Positions 50,844 through 58,991 of a stretch of DNA of 64,000 nucleotides are shown here, in pieces (position 1 is the first letter of the stretch; each line of letters starts with the position of its first letter). The stretch is from Bin87 sp963666865 (GTDB taxonomy: Bacteria; Chloroflexota; Dehalococcoidia; Lucifugimonadales; UBA3495). The translations under genes were made by a program, and so were the position numbers. Location of the stretch: assembly GCA_963666865.1 (NCBI GenBank), contig OY763072.1, positions 434,001-498,000 of the forward strand, given 5' to 3'. The notes under the pieces were generated by a model that saw nothing but the letters and a program-made list of their open reading frames with translations, searched no databases and was not told where the DNA came from.

Positions 50844-51449
50844 TCAGGGTTCGGTGTCGTATTCGATCTTGCCGTCTCGCCAAGTGGCGATGTAGCCGTC
50901 GAACTCAATGGCTTGTCGGCGGGCCTTTTTGGCAGCACGTTGCAGGGCGGTCAGGGAATCGTCACAGAAGGGACTACTAGGGTGCGGCACCGGCTGTTGA
51001 TCTTCTCCAGTTGGAGCTATCGGCTTGGCGGCATTACTGCTCCCCAGCCAGCCGGTATCTAATGCAGCAACCAGCGCGGTTACTGAAATCGCAGCTTGTA
51101 TCACCCGGTGCAAGGCATCGCCGACCGAAGCCGCATCCGTTACGGCAACAAGAGCATCGCCGTACAAGCTGACGCCGTACCTTTCGGCGATGCGCTCAAT
51201 GCTGTCCAGCGCCGGCCGGGAAAATGGCAGGCCGTTCAAGTAGAGATACCCGAAACTGCCGCCTTTATCGCTGATGCGTACGCGGCCGTCCTGCAATGTC
51301 AGCACGTCCATTCCGATGGGTTTGCCATCAGGGCGGGTGAATGGCGTAATCACAAGGGAACCATTCTCAGATGGTGTGATGACCACATCTTCGGCCAGCC
51401 GGCTCATGTACGCACCGACCAACTCATCACCAATACCACGGTTCGTCAT
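50844..51449 (-). CDS. DUF1828-like protein
   Basis: The product is 201 aa from the ATG at 51447-51449 with GAAGGA upstream. The N-terminal part reads ENGSLVITPFTRPDGKPIGM, VLTLQDGRVRISDKGGSFGY, the ITPF...SDxG pattern of DUF1828-like proteins often linked with phage or restriction genes. The C-terminal half is helical and basic. Function unknown. The 250-bp gap to the next gene upstream on this strand shows no gene. Confidence 0.6.
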   Translation of the reverse strand: MTNRGIGDELVGAYMSRLAEDVVITPSENGSLVITPFTRPDGKPIGMDVLTLQDGRVRISDKGGSFGYLYLNGLPFSRPALDSIERIAERYGVSLYGDALVAVTDAASVGDALHRVIQAAISVTALVAALDTGWLGSSNAAKPIAPTGEDQQPVPHPSSPFCDDSLTALQRAAKKARRQAIEFDGYIATWRDGKIEYDTEP

Positions 51450-51489
51450 GATGAAAATGTCCTTCAGTGTCCCTCTCCCGTCGCTGGGC

Positions 51490-52404
51490 TTATCCGTCCG
51501 CACTCGTGGCCGATCCCCGCAGGTTCAGCGGCGCGATGGGGTTCGCCGCCTCGGGCGGCAGCGCCAGCTCACGACTGCGGCCCTGCCAGCCCTGGAGGTG
51601 GGGCCAGAACTGCCAGTTGGCGCGGGGCGGCTCGGTGTAATCCGGCAGCGACTCGCCCGTAAGCGCGTCCTGGTCGTCGTCCGGGTTGTCGGCGTCGGGA
51701 CGCCAGGGCCAGGGAAGATGGCGACGCCAGGGGTCGGCGTCGGCGTAGCCGTTGGCCTCGGCCACCACCGCCATGACCTGGTGAGGGCGATGCAGGCGGT
51801 ATTCCGGCTGCTGGGCCAGCAGGGCGTCGCGGTCGATGGTGGCCCACATGGCGGCGGCGGAGACGACCCCGACGCGGTGAGCGCAGATCACGTCCTGGGG
51901 GCCGTCGCCCACGTACATGACGTCTTCTGGGGCCAGGTTCATGGCGCTCAGGACGCGGAGCAGGCCGTCGGGAGCCGGCTTGTAGGGTCGGTCGTCGGTT
52001 TTGAAGTCAGCGTACTCGACCAGCGGGGCCAGGCCCGATTGAACCAGTTCCTCGTCGCCGAAGTAGGGTATCTTGTCGGACAGGACGCCGATACGGATGC
52101 CCCGGCGATGCAGCCCCCGCAGCAAACTGGCCGCGCCGGGAAAGAGATAGTTGCGCCGGCCGACGTTGCCGTGATAGTGGCCGAGGTACGACTCCAGGAT
52201 GGCGTCCAGCTCATCCTCGGCGTCGAGACGGCTGCCGAAGAACCAGAGCAGGTGCTGGCGGAAGGGACGGTGAAACTCGGCGGCGACCTGCCCGGCGGTG
52301 GGCGGCGTCAGGCCCAGATCGGCGGCGGTGCGCTCCATCAGCATGAGGTGAATGCCCCAGCTGTTCCAGAGGGTGAGGTCCCAATCGAAGATTACGGCGC
52401 GCAC
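51490..52404 (-). CDS. HAD-superfamily phosphatase-like hydrolase
   Basis: The product is 304 aa from a GTG at 52402-52404; the open frame upstream overlaps the Uma2 gene and is not used. Motif I AVIFDWDLTLWNSWG begins the protein. Motif II is GVLSDK, motif III Lys in DRPYKPAPDGLL, motif IV YVGDGPQDVICA. The last 90 residues are Pro/Asp-rich and not part of the fold. Substrate unknown. Confidence 0.8.
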   Translation of the reverse strand: MRAVIFDWDLTLWNSWGIHLMLMERTAADLGLTPPTAGQVAAEFHRPFRQHLLWFFGSRLDAEDELDAILESYLGHYHGNVGRRNYLFPGAASLLRGLHRRGIRIGVLSDKIPYFGDEELVQSGLAPLVEYADFKTDDRPYKPAPDGLLRVLSAMNLAPEDVMYVGDGPQDVICAHRVGVVSAAAMWATIDRDALLAQQPEYRLHRPHQVMAVVAEANGYADADPWRRHLPWPWRPDADNPDDDQDALTGESLPDYTEPPRANWQFWPHLQGWQGRSRELALPPEAANPIAPLNLRGSATSADG

Positions 52405-52430
52405 GATGCGGTACGCTGGCAGCAGCGGAT

Positions 52431-53009
52431 TTACCCGGGCAGGAAGTCGCTCACCGCCAGCGTCACGTCGGGAAAGGCGCGGGGGCTGATGGTGGCGCCA
52501 GCATGGACAATCAGCACGTTCCGGTACGCGCCGTCCACCGGACCGGTATGGACTTCGACCTGCCGGTTCACCAGGTTGGCAATCCACACCTCTGGAATGC
52601 CGGCGGCAGCATATCTGGGCAGCTTGGTATTGCGGTCAAACTCCAGGGAACTGTCGGCGACTTCAACCAGGAAATAGATTTCCTCCGGCGTTACCGTGAC
52701 GAGGTCATTAATCGAGCGGAAGCTAATGACGGCGATGTCCGGCTCCGGGGCCGTGTCGTCATTCAGCACTATGGTCATTTGTACCTGCACCATTGCCCGA
52801 CGCCCCAATGCGGGAATGAGCAGGCGGCCGAGCCAGTTGACGGATTGGCGGTGCGGTTCTCCCTTAGGGGCCATGACAATTACTTCCCCATCAATCAACT
52901 CGACGCGCTCATCTTCGTGCAGGATTCCGGCTTCCGCCAGGGCAAAGTATTCGTCCACCGTGAACCGGCGGCGTGTAGGGAGTGTCTGAGGTGGGACAGT
53001 AACACTCAT
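52431..53009 (-). CDS. Uma2-family protein, short form
   Basis: The product is 192 aa. Core: FTVDEYFALAEAGIL, ERVELIDGEVIVM, APEPDIAVISFRS (Asp), IYFLVEVADSSLEFDRNTKL (Glu and Lys) and YAAAGIPEVWI. No coiled-coil tail, unlike the 20097 and 45971 genes. It lies 26 nt upstream of the HAD gene on the same strand. Confidence 0.85.
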   Translation of the reverse strand: MSVTVPPQTLPTRRRFTVDEYFALAEAGILHEDERVELIDGEVIVMAPKGEPHRQSVNWLGRLLIPALGRRAMVQVQMTIVLNDDTAPEPDIAVISFRSINDLVTVTPEEIYFLVEVADSSLEFDRNTKLPRYAAAGIPEVWIANLVNRQVEVHTGPVDGAYRNVLIVHAGATISPRAFPDVTLAVSDFLPG

Positions 53010-53027
53010 TTCAGAAACTCATAGGCA

Positions 53028-53055
53028 GTAGGGGCGAATAATTATTCGCCCCTAC
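53028..53055. repeat. 28-nt palindrome, ATAATTAT core
   Basis: Perfect family member 18 nt upstream of the Uma2 start and just after the MBL gene stop. Confidence 0.9.
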
Positions 53056-53066
53056 ACGTGGCGGCG

Positions 53067-53870
53067 TCAGCAGTGACCCGGGTGGTTGTGGCCGCCGCCC
53101 TGGTAGTCGATGGCGCTGGGCATGACGGTGGTGCCGGGATGGTCGGCGCGGCCCAGCTTGACGGTTACCGCCCCGCTGGCGTAGTGCAGTACCCCGCTGA
53201 TCTCCAGGGTGGGCGATTCGGCCAGGTAGGTTATGTCGCCGTTGGCCTCGATGCGGAAGGGCCGGTCGTGGCCGGGGTATATGGTGTTGGCAGCGGCGAC
53301 GATTTTCCGGATGCTGGCGCGGGCGTCGGCCTCGCTCCAGAAGATGATGGCCGGAGCGCCGCGACCGATGGCGCCGGCGTCGGACATGGCATCACCCCCG
53401 ACGCAGACCGTGCCGGCTTCGGTTTCCACCACGACGCTGATGTGGCCCCGGGTGTGGCCGGGGGTTTCGATGAGGCGGACGCCGGGTTCCAGCTCGGTCT
53501 CGCCCTTCACGGTGTTGACCTTCTGCTGCATGAAGGTGTCGGCGAAGTAGCGGGCGGTGGCCAGGTCGCCCTCCCGGGGGTTGCGGCTGTACTCCAGTTC
53601 GTCGGCGTGGATGACGATTTCGGCGTTGGGGAACAGGTCGGTATTCTGGGAATGGTCCCAATGGGCGTGGGTGAGGATGACGCGGCCGATGTCGTCGGTG
53701 GAGATGCCGTGGGCGGCCAGCTCATCAACCAGCATATTGCGCCGGCCAAAGTGGGCCACATCGACAATGGACAGCACCTCGCCGCGAATGAGCGTGACGG
53801 TACACAGGCCCAGACGGGTCTGGTCGGTGTTGATGGAATAGCCGCCCATGATGATTTCCAGTTCCGGCAT
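53067..53870 (-). CDS. Metallo-beta-lactamase-fold hydrolase
   Basis: The product is 267 aa from the ATG at 53868-53870 with GGAGGG upstream. Zinc motif ILTHAHWDHSQN (HxHxDH, about 89-94), IETPGHTRGHISV, Asp in CVGGDAMSD and His in IYPGHDRPF. The layout fits lactonases or glyoxalase II-like enzymes. The C-terminal tail is His/Gly-rich (GGGHNHPGHC), perhaps metal binding. Last gene of the minus-strand run that starts at 57199. Confidence 0.85.
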   Translation of the reverse strand: MPELEIIMGGYSINTDQTRLGLCTVTLIRGEVLSIVDVAHFGRRNMLVDELAAHGISTDDIGRVILTHAHWDHSQNTDLFPNAEIVIHADELEYSRNPREGDLATARYFADTFMQQKVNTVKGETELEPGVRLIETPGHTRGHISVVVETEAGTVCVGGDAMSDAGAIGRGAPAIIFWSEADARASIRKIVAAANTIYPGHDRPFRIEANGDITYLAESPTLEISGVLHYASGAVTVKLGRADHPGTTVMPSAIDYQGGGHNHPGHC

Positions 53871-53908
53871 GACGTTCCCTCCGAAAGCCGATGTCAATAA
53901 TGGTTTGT

Positions 53909-54703
53909 TCAGACCTCCACGGGCTGGTCGCTGTCCATCCATTCGGCGTAGGAGCCGTCGTAGAGGCGGACGTCGTAGCCGGCCTGCCGCAGGGCCAGCC
54001 AAGCTACGGAGGCGCGAACCCCGCTGCGGCAGTAGGCTATGACCGCATCATTGTTGGCGACGCCGGCGTAGCCCAGCCGGTCGCGCAGCTCGAACTCGTC
54101 AATGAGCAGATTGCCGTCGCTGCCGGCCGTTTCCAGGTGAGGCACGTGGATGGCGCCAGGGATATGGCCGGGGCGGTGGTCCATCTCCGCCTCGCCGTTG
54201 AACTCCTCGGCGGTGCGGGTGTCCAGCAGGACGGCGTTCCCCGGGTTGGCGGCGTCTTCGAGAGTCGCCCGCAGCGTTGGGTTGAGCCGGACGGTGAAGG
54301 CGTTGGCCTCGGTGGGAACGGGACGATACAGCACCTCGCGGCCCTGCTCCTTCCAGGCGTCGTAGAGCAGGTCCATGATGTGAACGTCGTCTCGGCCCAG
54401 GTACTCCAGCACCCAGGCGGCCATGGCGGCGTTGCGCCCGTCCTGGTGGTCGTAGAGGACCGGGGTTACGTCGTCTCCCAGACCGGCGTCGCCGAAGGCA
54501 GCGGCCAGCTGCTCGGGCGGGCCGAGGCGTCCGTCGGGGCCCTGGAGTTTCTTGAAGGGTATGCTGACCGCGCCGCGCAGGTGGCCCATCAGGTAGCGCA
54601 TGGCCGACCGGGGATCGATGATCAGATACTTCGGGTCTCGCTCATCCTGAGCCTGTCGAAGGATGTGATCCTCGACCCAGTCGGCGGAAACTATGGTCGC
54701 CAT
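53909..54703 (-). CDS. Two-domain rhodanese sulfurtransferase
   Basis: The product is 264 aa. Two rhodanese domains; the first (about 5-125) lacks the catalytic Cys, and the second has the active loop AYCRSGVRAS (Cys about 229). The family moves sulfane sulfur from thiosulfate or 3-mercaptopyruvate. The ATG overlaps the OsmC stop by one base. Residues about 14-22 (ILRQAQDER) are a translated copy of a short interspersed repeat. Confidence 0.87.
   Translation of the reverse strand: MATIVSADWVEDHILRQAQDERDPKYLIIDPRSAMRYLMGHLRGAVSIPFKKLQGPDGRLGPPEQLAAAFGDAGLGDDVTPVLYDHQDGRNAAMAAWVLEYLGRDDVHIMDLLYDAWKEQGREVLYRPVPTEANAFTVRLNPTLRATLEDAANPGNAVLLDTRTAEEFNGEAEMDHRPGHIPGAIHVPHLETAGSDGNLLIDEFELRDRLGYAGVANNDAVIAYCRSGVRASVAWLALRQAGYDVRLYDGSYAEWMDSDQPVEV
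54639..54663. repeat. CTTCGACAGGCTCAGGATGAG repeat inside rhodanese gene
   Basis: CGCTCATCCTGAGCCTGTCG plus AAGGA on the plus strand, the same motif as in the 5455-5545 cluster. It is read in frame as LRQAQDER near the N-terminus of the enzyme. Confidence 0.75.
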
Positions 54704-55239
54704 CAGCCCACCATCTCGAAGTCGGTTTCCACCGAGGTGCGGTTGACCACCGACTGAGTGACGGGAGAGCCTTCCACGGCGAGCCGCCAGATTTCCTTCA
54801 GGGTGTCCTCGTCGGCGTCGGCGCGGACGAAGCACTTGGCAGAGACGCGGCCGTAGCCGGGGTTGCCCTCGTCCTCCACGCCGGCCCACTTGCGGATGTT
54901 GTCGAAATAGCCTTCCACCGCGATTTCCAGGTCGTGGATGCGGACGCCCTGCTTGGTGGCGTTGACCACGAAGCCGACGGTCATGCAGCTGCCGATGGCG
55001 GAGAGCAGTTGCTCGTGGGCGCTGGCGGCCACGTCGGTGGCGGTCAGGTCGCCCGGTTCGTCCATGTCCACCTGGTGGTTCCGCATATACGCGCGGGCGC
55101 GCATCCCGTCCTGCCAGACGACGCGGGACTTCCAGGGACCGGTAACTGCGTTGAAAACGTCCGGGTCCCGGAAGGAGTCCAGCACCTCGGCGAGTTTCTC
55201 CCGGGGCAGACCGTTGAGGTTTTCTTGTTGCTGCGCCAT
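54703..55239 (-). CDS. OsmC/Ohr-family protein
   Basis: The product is 178 aa. The OsmC fold is seen: SRVVWQDGMRARAYM, a central helix with Cys in LLSAIGSCMTVGFV (about 85) and a second half VSAKCFVRADADEDTLKEI. The second Cys is not at the classical Ohr position, so peroxidase activity is uncertain. Coupled to rhodanese by a one-base overlap, which suggests sulfur or oxidative-stress chemistry. Confidence 0.85.
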   Translation of the reverse strand: MAQQQENLNGLPREKLAEVLDSFRDPDVFNAVTGPWKSRVVWQDGMRARAYMRNHQVDMDEPGDLTATDVAASAHEQLLSAIGSCMTVGFVVNATKQGVRIHDLEIAVEGYFDNIRKWAGVEDEGNPGYGRVSAKCFVRADADEDTLKEIWRLAVEGSPVTQSVVNRTSVETDFEMVG

Positions 55240-55274
55240 GTTGAGCTCCTTGTTGTAATGGGGTGATAGCGCGG

Positions 55275-55679
55275 TTAATTATTGCCGGCGCTCAAAGCTT
55301 GGGGCATCGCCGCGATTACCGGCGCCAGATGCTTTGACGCATTGCGCAGGTCAACCGCGATGGGCGACAAATCATCGGGATCATATTCATCAGGGGCCCA
55401 GTACGCAACCAGGTCGCCGTTTTCAGCAACGACGGTTGCGGTTTCCTTGTCACGGCCAATGGTGAGCGTGTCCGTTTCCGCGCAGTAGCCACACTTGCCC
55501 AGAGGCAGCCAGTCGCTAATGCCGATGACTTCCAGCGCAGCCGCACAGCGGCTCTCATCTTCAGGAACGTGCAATATGATCGACCAATTCTCTGCCACCT
55601 CGTAGCCGCCGCACGTTGGCTGATCGTAGTGCAAGCTTATCGCATCGATATCCGGATCATAGTGCGCGATCAGGTTCAT
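55275..55679 (-). CDS. DUF2283-like protein
   Basis: The product is 134 aa. The start IAHYDPDIDAISLHYD is typical of DUF2283 (beta strands with YDxxxDxL). Two further Cys sit in GKCGYCAETD. The second half repeats a related strand pattern (TATVVAENGDLVAYWAPDEY). It overlaps the upstream gene by 23 nt. Such pairs resemble toxin-antitoxin modules; role unknown. Confidence 0.6.
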   Translation of the reverse strand: MNLIAHYDPDIDAISLHYDQPTCGGYEVAENWSIILHVPEDESRCAAALEVIGISDWLPLGKCGYCAETDTLTIGRDKETATVVAENGDLVAYWAPDEYDPDDLSPIAVDLRNASKHLAPVIAAMPQALSAGNN

Positions 55680-56043
55680 CTCGCACCTCCAATCTTTCGT
55701 AATTTCGTTGGAAGTAGTCTATGTCGCCGCTGTTCAATTTCTCGGTCGCGGTCGTGTCCAGGAAAGCCGATATTATCCTCCGGTCGTCAATTGAGACGGC
55801 TACTCGCATCAGACGCCGGCCTCCTCCATATTCAACCCAGCCCAGAGAGGCGATACTTTGCCTACCGCGACAGTCGTTCCTGATACCTCGGACGACCCAA
55901 TTGTTCAGCACGTTGATCAATCGTTCCAGGGTAATCTCGTTGTGTATCGACACCGCTTGCTGCCGCAAGTGAGCAGTTATTTCCCGTTGCTTTCCGCCTG
56001 CCGTCAGGGTTGGCGGCAATCTTGGCGCGTCAGGACTACGCAT
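55657..56043 (-). CDS. Small protein paired with DUF2283-like gene
   Basis: The product is 128 aa. Features: ITAHLRQQAVSIHNEITLER, a possible helical domain, then beta strands with RLMRVAVSIDDRRIISAF and DYFQRNYERLEV. This could be a DUF4258 or BrnT-like RNase-fold, but I am not sure. Its ATG overlaps the MetE-like stop by 8 nt, so it is translationally coupled downstream of that gene. Confidence 0.5.
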   Translation of the reverse strand: MRSPDAPRLPPTLTAGGKQREITAHLRQQAVSIHNEITLERLINVLNNWVVRGIRNDCRGRQSIASLGWVEYGGGRRLMRVAVSIDDRRIISAFLDTTATEKLNSGDIDYFQRNYERLEVRDEPDRAL

Positions 56044-57199
56044 ACTCCGCCCGCAGCATCTTGGCGGCGTCCGTGATTACCTGCATCTTTTTGGCGGCCA
56101 TGTCATGGGTGTTGACGTTGCGCTCGGCGAAGGTGCCGAAGCCGCAGTCGGGGTTGAGGTAGATCTTGTCGGGGTCGAAGTACTGGAGCAGTTCCTTCAC
56201 CCGCTCCACGATTTGCTCGGGCGGCTCGATATCGTCGGTGCGGGGGTTGACCACGCCCAGGCCGATTTCCTTCTCGTTGGCGTATTCCTGGAACACTGCC
56301 ATTTCTCCGGCGCGAGGGGTGGCGCATTCCAGTACCAACCGGTCGATGTTCATCTGGGTCAGGTAGGGCAGCATGGGGCCGTAATTGCCCCGCAGCAGGA
56401 CTTCTTCTTTCCTGCTCCAGTTGCCCCGGCAGACGTGTACGCCGGTCTTGATACCGTCGATGCCCTCCAGGGTCTCGTTCATAAGCCGAACGGCCATTTC
56501 CAGCTCGTCAGTGGGGTCGCGGCGGTTGGGCAGGGCGGCGCACATAAAGGTCTCGGTGGTTTCCTCGCCGAACACCACCTGGGAAAGGGTGGGTTCATCC
56601 AGCTGGATGAAGTCGCAGCCGTGGTCGCGCAGGGCAATAATCTCCTCACGCAGTATCTCCACCACGTCCCTGGCCAGGTCGTCGGGGGAGGGATAGGCTT
56701 TATCGGACAAGCCCTCGAACCAGCCGGAGCGAGTGAGCATATAGGGGCCGGGAATAGGGACCATGATGGCCCGGTCGGTGTGCTCGCGCATGAAGGCCAA
56801 CTCGTCCAGGGCCAGCCCGTGCCGCTTGCTGATGGTGTCGATTACGATGGGGCTTTTGATGGCGAAGGACGGCACGTCCAGGGCGCGCAGCACTTCCTCC
56901 ATGCGGGCGCGGTCGGTGGAATAGTCCAGCAACTCCGACACCTTCATCAGCTGCATTCCGTTGAGCTTGTCCACGGCGAAAGAGTAGAAGTTGTCGCGGC
57001 GCTGCTCGCCGTCGCTGATGATATCTACTCCGGCCTGTTCCTGGGCGCGGATGCAGTCCAGCACCTCCCCATCGGCCACTTCGTTGAACTCGGCCAGCGT
57101 GATCTCGCCGGCCTCCTTGCGGCGCAGGGCGCGGATCAGCTCGGCGGACCGCGGCCAACTGCCGACTACGGTAACGGGAAACAGGGGAGCGTCCGGCAT
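56036..57199 (-). CDS. MetE-like cobalamin-independent methyltransferase (catalytic domain only)
   Basis: The product is 387 aa, equal to the C-terminal barrel of MetE without the folate N-terminal domain. Motifs: VVGSWPRSAELIRAL, GVDIISDGEQRRDNF, FIQLDEPTLSQVV, zinc ligand region GVHVCRGNWS (His, Cys), and LNPDCGFGTFAERN (Cys). Short forms use other methyl donors than the triglutamyl folate. It heads the minus-strand run ending at 53067. Confidence 0.88.
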   Translation of the reverse strand: MPDAPLFPVTVVGSWPRSAELIRALRRKEAGEITLAEFNEVADGEVLDCIRAQEQAGVDIISDGEQRRDNFYSFAVDKLNGMQLMKVSELLDYSTDRARMEEVLRALDVPSFAIKSPIVIDTISKRHGLALDELAFMREHTDRAIMVPIPGPYMLTRSGWFEGLSDKAYPSPDDLARDVVEILREEIIALRDHGCDFIQLDEPTLSQVVFGEETTETFMCAALPNRRDPTDELEMAVRLMNETLEGIDGIKTGVHVCRGNWSRKEEVLLRGNYGPMLPYLTQMNIDRLVLECATPRAGEMAVFQEYANEKEIGLGVVNPRTDDIEPPEQIVERVKELLQYFDPDKIYLNPDCGFGTFAERNVNTHDMAAKKMQVITDAAKMLRAEYA

Positions 57200-57324
57200 T
57201 TAGATTCCCTCCGTGGATTGTTTACTGCGTAGGCCATTCGCGGGGCCGCAGATAATCTACACTAGAATCAACAGTAGGGACAAATTAACGCTGCTCCTAC
57301 GCCGCTCACTATGAGCAGTGGAAT

Positions 57325-57419
57325 CGTCAGAAGCAGGATGCACCGGATTTCCGGATTTTCGGGATGACGTTCTCCCAATCTTGGCAATCCTATAATCTTG
57401 AAAATCCTGATTCTGACAG
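57325..57419. repeat. Inverted-pair repeat, GTCAGAAGCAGGAT family
   Basis: CGTCAGAAGCAGGATGC at left and AATCCTGATTCTGACA at right are inverted. Same family as 28721 and 34551. Confidence 0.8.
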
Positions 57420-57441
57420 ATGGCGGCGCCCGTTAGATTGA

Positions 57442-57467
57442 AGCGCCCCTCAAGCGAGAGGGGCGCT
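57442..57467 (-). terminator. Hairpin after cupin gene
   Basis: AGCGCCCCT pairs with AGGGGCGCT across an 8-nt loop, 45 nt past the cupin stop. The T-run is weak (TCAATCT). Confidence 0.5.
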
Positions 57468-57511
57468 CCGGTGCGGAACTCGATTGCCGGCGGCTACCAC
57501 CGGGAACGAAT

Positions 57512-58084
57512 CTAGCGATCCATCACCGCTACGGTGCCCTTTTCGGGGTCGTACTGGTAGCGGGTGATGCGGTCCAGCTTCTGGGATTCGAGGCGGACCA
57601 CCACGGCGCGATCGCCGGTCACGTTGAGGGTGTTGTGGATTTCGCCCGGCAGGAAGAAGGCCACCTTGCCATCCTTCTGGACGAAGTCGCCGGTCTCCTG
57701 GATCTGCACCGAGTCCACGCCCTCGCCGGGGTAGAACCAGCGCCACTTGGTCTGCTTGATGGCGCCGTCATAGACGCCGTACACCACCCACGCCGCGCCG
57801 TGGTCGTGGGGCAGGTTGTCCTGGTCGGGCCGCTGCACCGACGCCATCAGCCAGAAGCCGCCGCCGGGATGTCCATAGTCCTCGTCCAAGTGGAGGTCAT
57901 AGCGTCCGAACCCGCCCTCGTCGGGGAGTTCCAGCCGTTCCTCCAGCCAGCCGGGGGTGGCCAGCAGGCGCTCCATGTGCGAGGCCACGCCCGAGGCCTG
58001 GGCCAGCGGGTCCTGCGTGGAATCGAAAATCTCCCGCACGTCGTCGATGAACGCGTCCACCGAGTAGGCTGTGGTTTGCGTCAT
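57512..58084 (-). CDS. Cupin (cysteine dioxygenase-like) protein
   Basis: The product is 190 aa from the ATG at 58082-58084 with GAGGAGG upstream. Metal-site motif NLPHDHGAAWVVYGVYDGAI (His-x-His, Glu replaced), then GEIHNTLNVTGDRAVVVRLE with the second-strand His. This fits the predicted cysteine-dioxygenase-type double-stranded beta helix. Substrate not certain; a thiol is likely. Confidence 0.75.
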   Translation of the reverse strand: MTQTTAYSVDAFIDDVREIFDSTQDPLAQASGVASHMERLLATPGWLEERLELPDEGGFGRYDLHLDEDYGHPGGGFWLMASVQRPDQDNLPHDHGAAWVVYGVYDGAIKQTKWRWFYPGEGVDSVQIQETGDFVQKDGKVAFFLPGEIHNTLNVTGDRAVVVRLESQKLDRITRYQYDPEKGTVAVMDR

Positions 58085-58177
58085 ATCAATCCTCCTCTCG
58101 ATCTCGGAAACCGTTTCGTCCATTCTGGATAGGATGCGGCGGCGTGTCAACTTGCCGGTGTTGCTCGCCGCGCCGCC

Positions 58178-58966
58178 CTAATGCTGCCCAATGAACTCCA
58201 GCACCATCCCGTTCCAGACTTGCGGGCGTTCCCAATGGCCGGCGTGGCCGGCGTCGGGGAGCGATACGAAGCGGGAGGTTGGGATATTCGCCGCCTGCAT
58301 CCGCATCAGGGCCGGCGGAGAGAGGATGTCGGCGTTGCCGGAGAGCACCAGCGTGGGTACGCGCATGGTGGCCAGTCGGGCGTAGGTGATGGGTTCGCTC
58401 ACGGGTTGGGTGGGGATACGACCGTAGGGCCGGCTGGCGATCTCGATTTCCAGCCAACGGGCCGCGCCTTCCGGGTCGGTGCCGCGATAGGACGGGCCGA
58501 GCTCGCGCAGTTCCACCGGGAGGTTCTGGATTTCCGGCGGACGCAGACGGTGCTGGACTTCCAGGTATTCCGGGTCCTGGATGCCGGCGATGGTGTTGGC
58601 GATCACCAGGCTGCGCACCCGCTCCGGATGGGCCAGCGCGTAGCCGATGCCGGTGATGCCGCCGGCAGCGGTGCCGATCAGGTGGAACCGATCCAGTCCC
58701 AGGCGCTCGACCAGCCCGTGCAGATCTGCGTCCTGATGGCCGGGCTGCTGGGCCCCGTCTTTTGAAGGATCCGTGGTGTTGCGGGAGCGGCCCCAGGTGC
58801 GACGGTCGTAGGTGATGCAACGGTAGCCGGCGGTGGTGAAAGCCGGCAGCTGGTGTACCCAGGCGTCGCAGGTGCCGGAAGCGGCGTGGCAGAAGACCAC
58901 CGGAATGGCGTCGCCGCCGGTGTCCTCGTACCACAGGTCAACGCCGGGGAGATTTACGTAGGGCAT
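58178..58966 (-). CDS. Alpha/beta hydrolase with Ala at the nucleophile elbow
   Basis: The product is 262 aa. Features: VVFCHAASGTCDAWVHQLPA (oxyanion), YDRRTWGRS, and the elbow LIGTAAGGITGIGYALAHP, where the family has GxSxG; here Ala replaces Ser. Asp is in LVLSGNADILSP and His in PDAGHAGHWERP. Without Ser it cannot use the usual covalent mechanism, so it may be a lyase, a binding protein or an inactive homologue. Confidence 0.8.
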   Translation of the reverse strand: MPYVNLPGVDLWYEDTGGDAIPVVFCHAASGTCDAWVHQLPAFTTAGYRCITYDRRTWGRSRNTTDPSKDGAQQPGHQDADLHGLVERLGLDRFHLIGTAAGGITGIGYALAHPERVRSLVIANTIAGIQDPEYLEVQHRLRPPEIQNLPVELRELGPSYRGTDPEGAARWLEIEIASRPYGRIPTQPVSEPITYARLATMRVPTLVLSGNADILSPPALMRMQAANIPTSRFVSLPDAGHAGHWERPQVWNGMVLEFIGQH

Positions 58967-58991
58967 TGCGCCGCCTCCAATCCTTTGCCAA

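Larger units (their letters stand above)
57200..57511. other. 312-bp gap with inverted-pair repeat and hairpin
   Basis: No gene seen. Carries the repeat 57325-57419 and the hairpin 57442-57467. Confidence 0.6.

Noticed and set aside
50654..50938. 94-codon minus-strand frame
   Set aside because: Overlaps the DUF1828-like gene end, no ribosome site, composition like a shadow.
52405..52587. N-terminal extension of the HAD protein
   Set aside because: It overlaps the Uma2 C-terminus in another frame; motif I follows directly after the GTG at 52404.
56105..57232. 375-codon plus-strand frame
   Set aside because: Shadow of the MetE-like gene with its zinc-site motifs.
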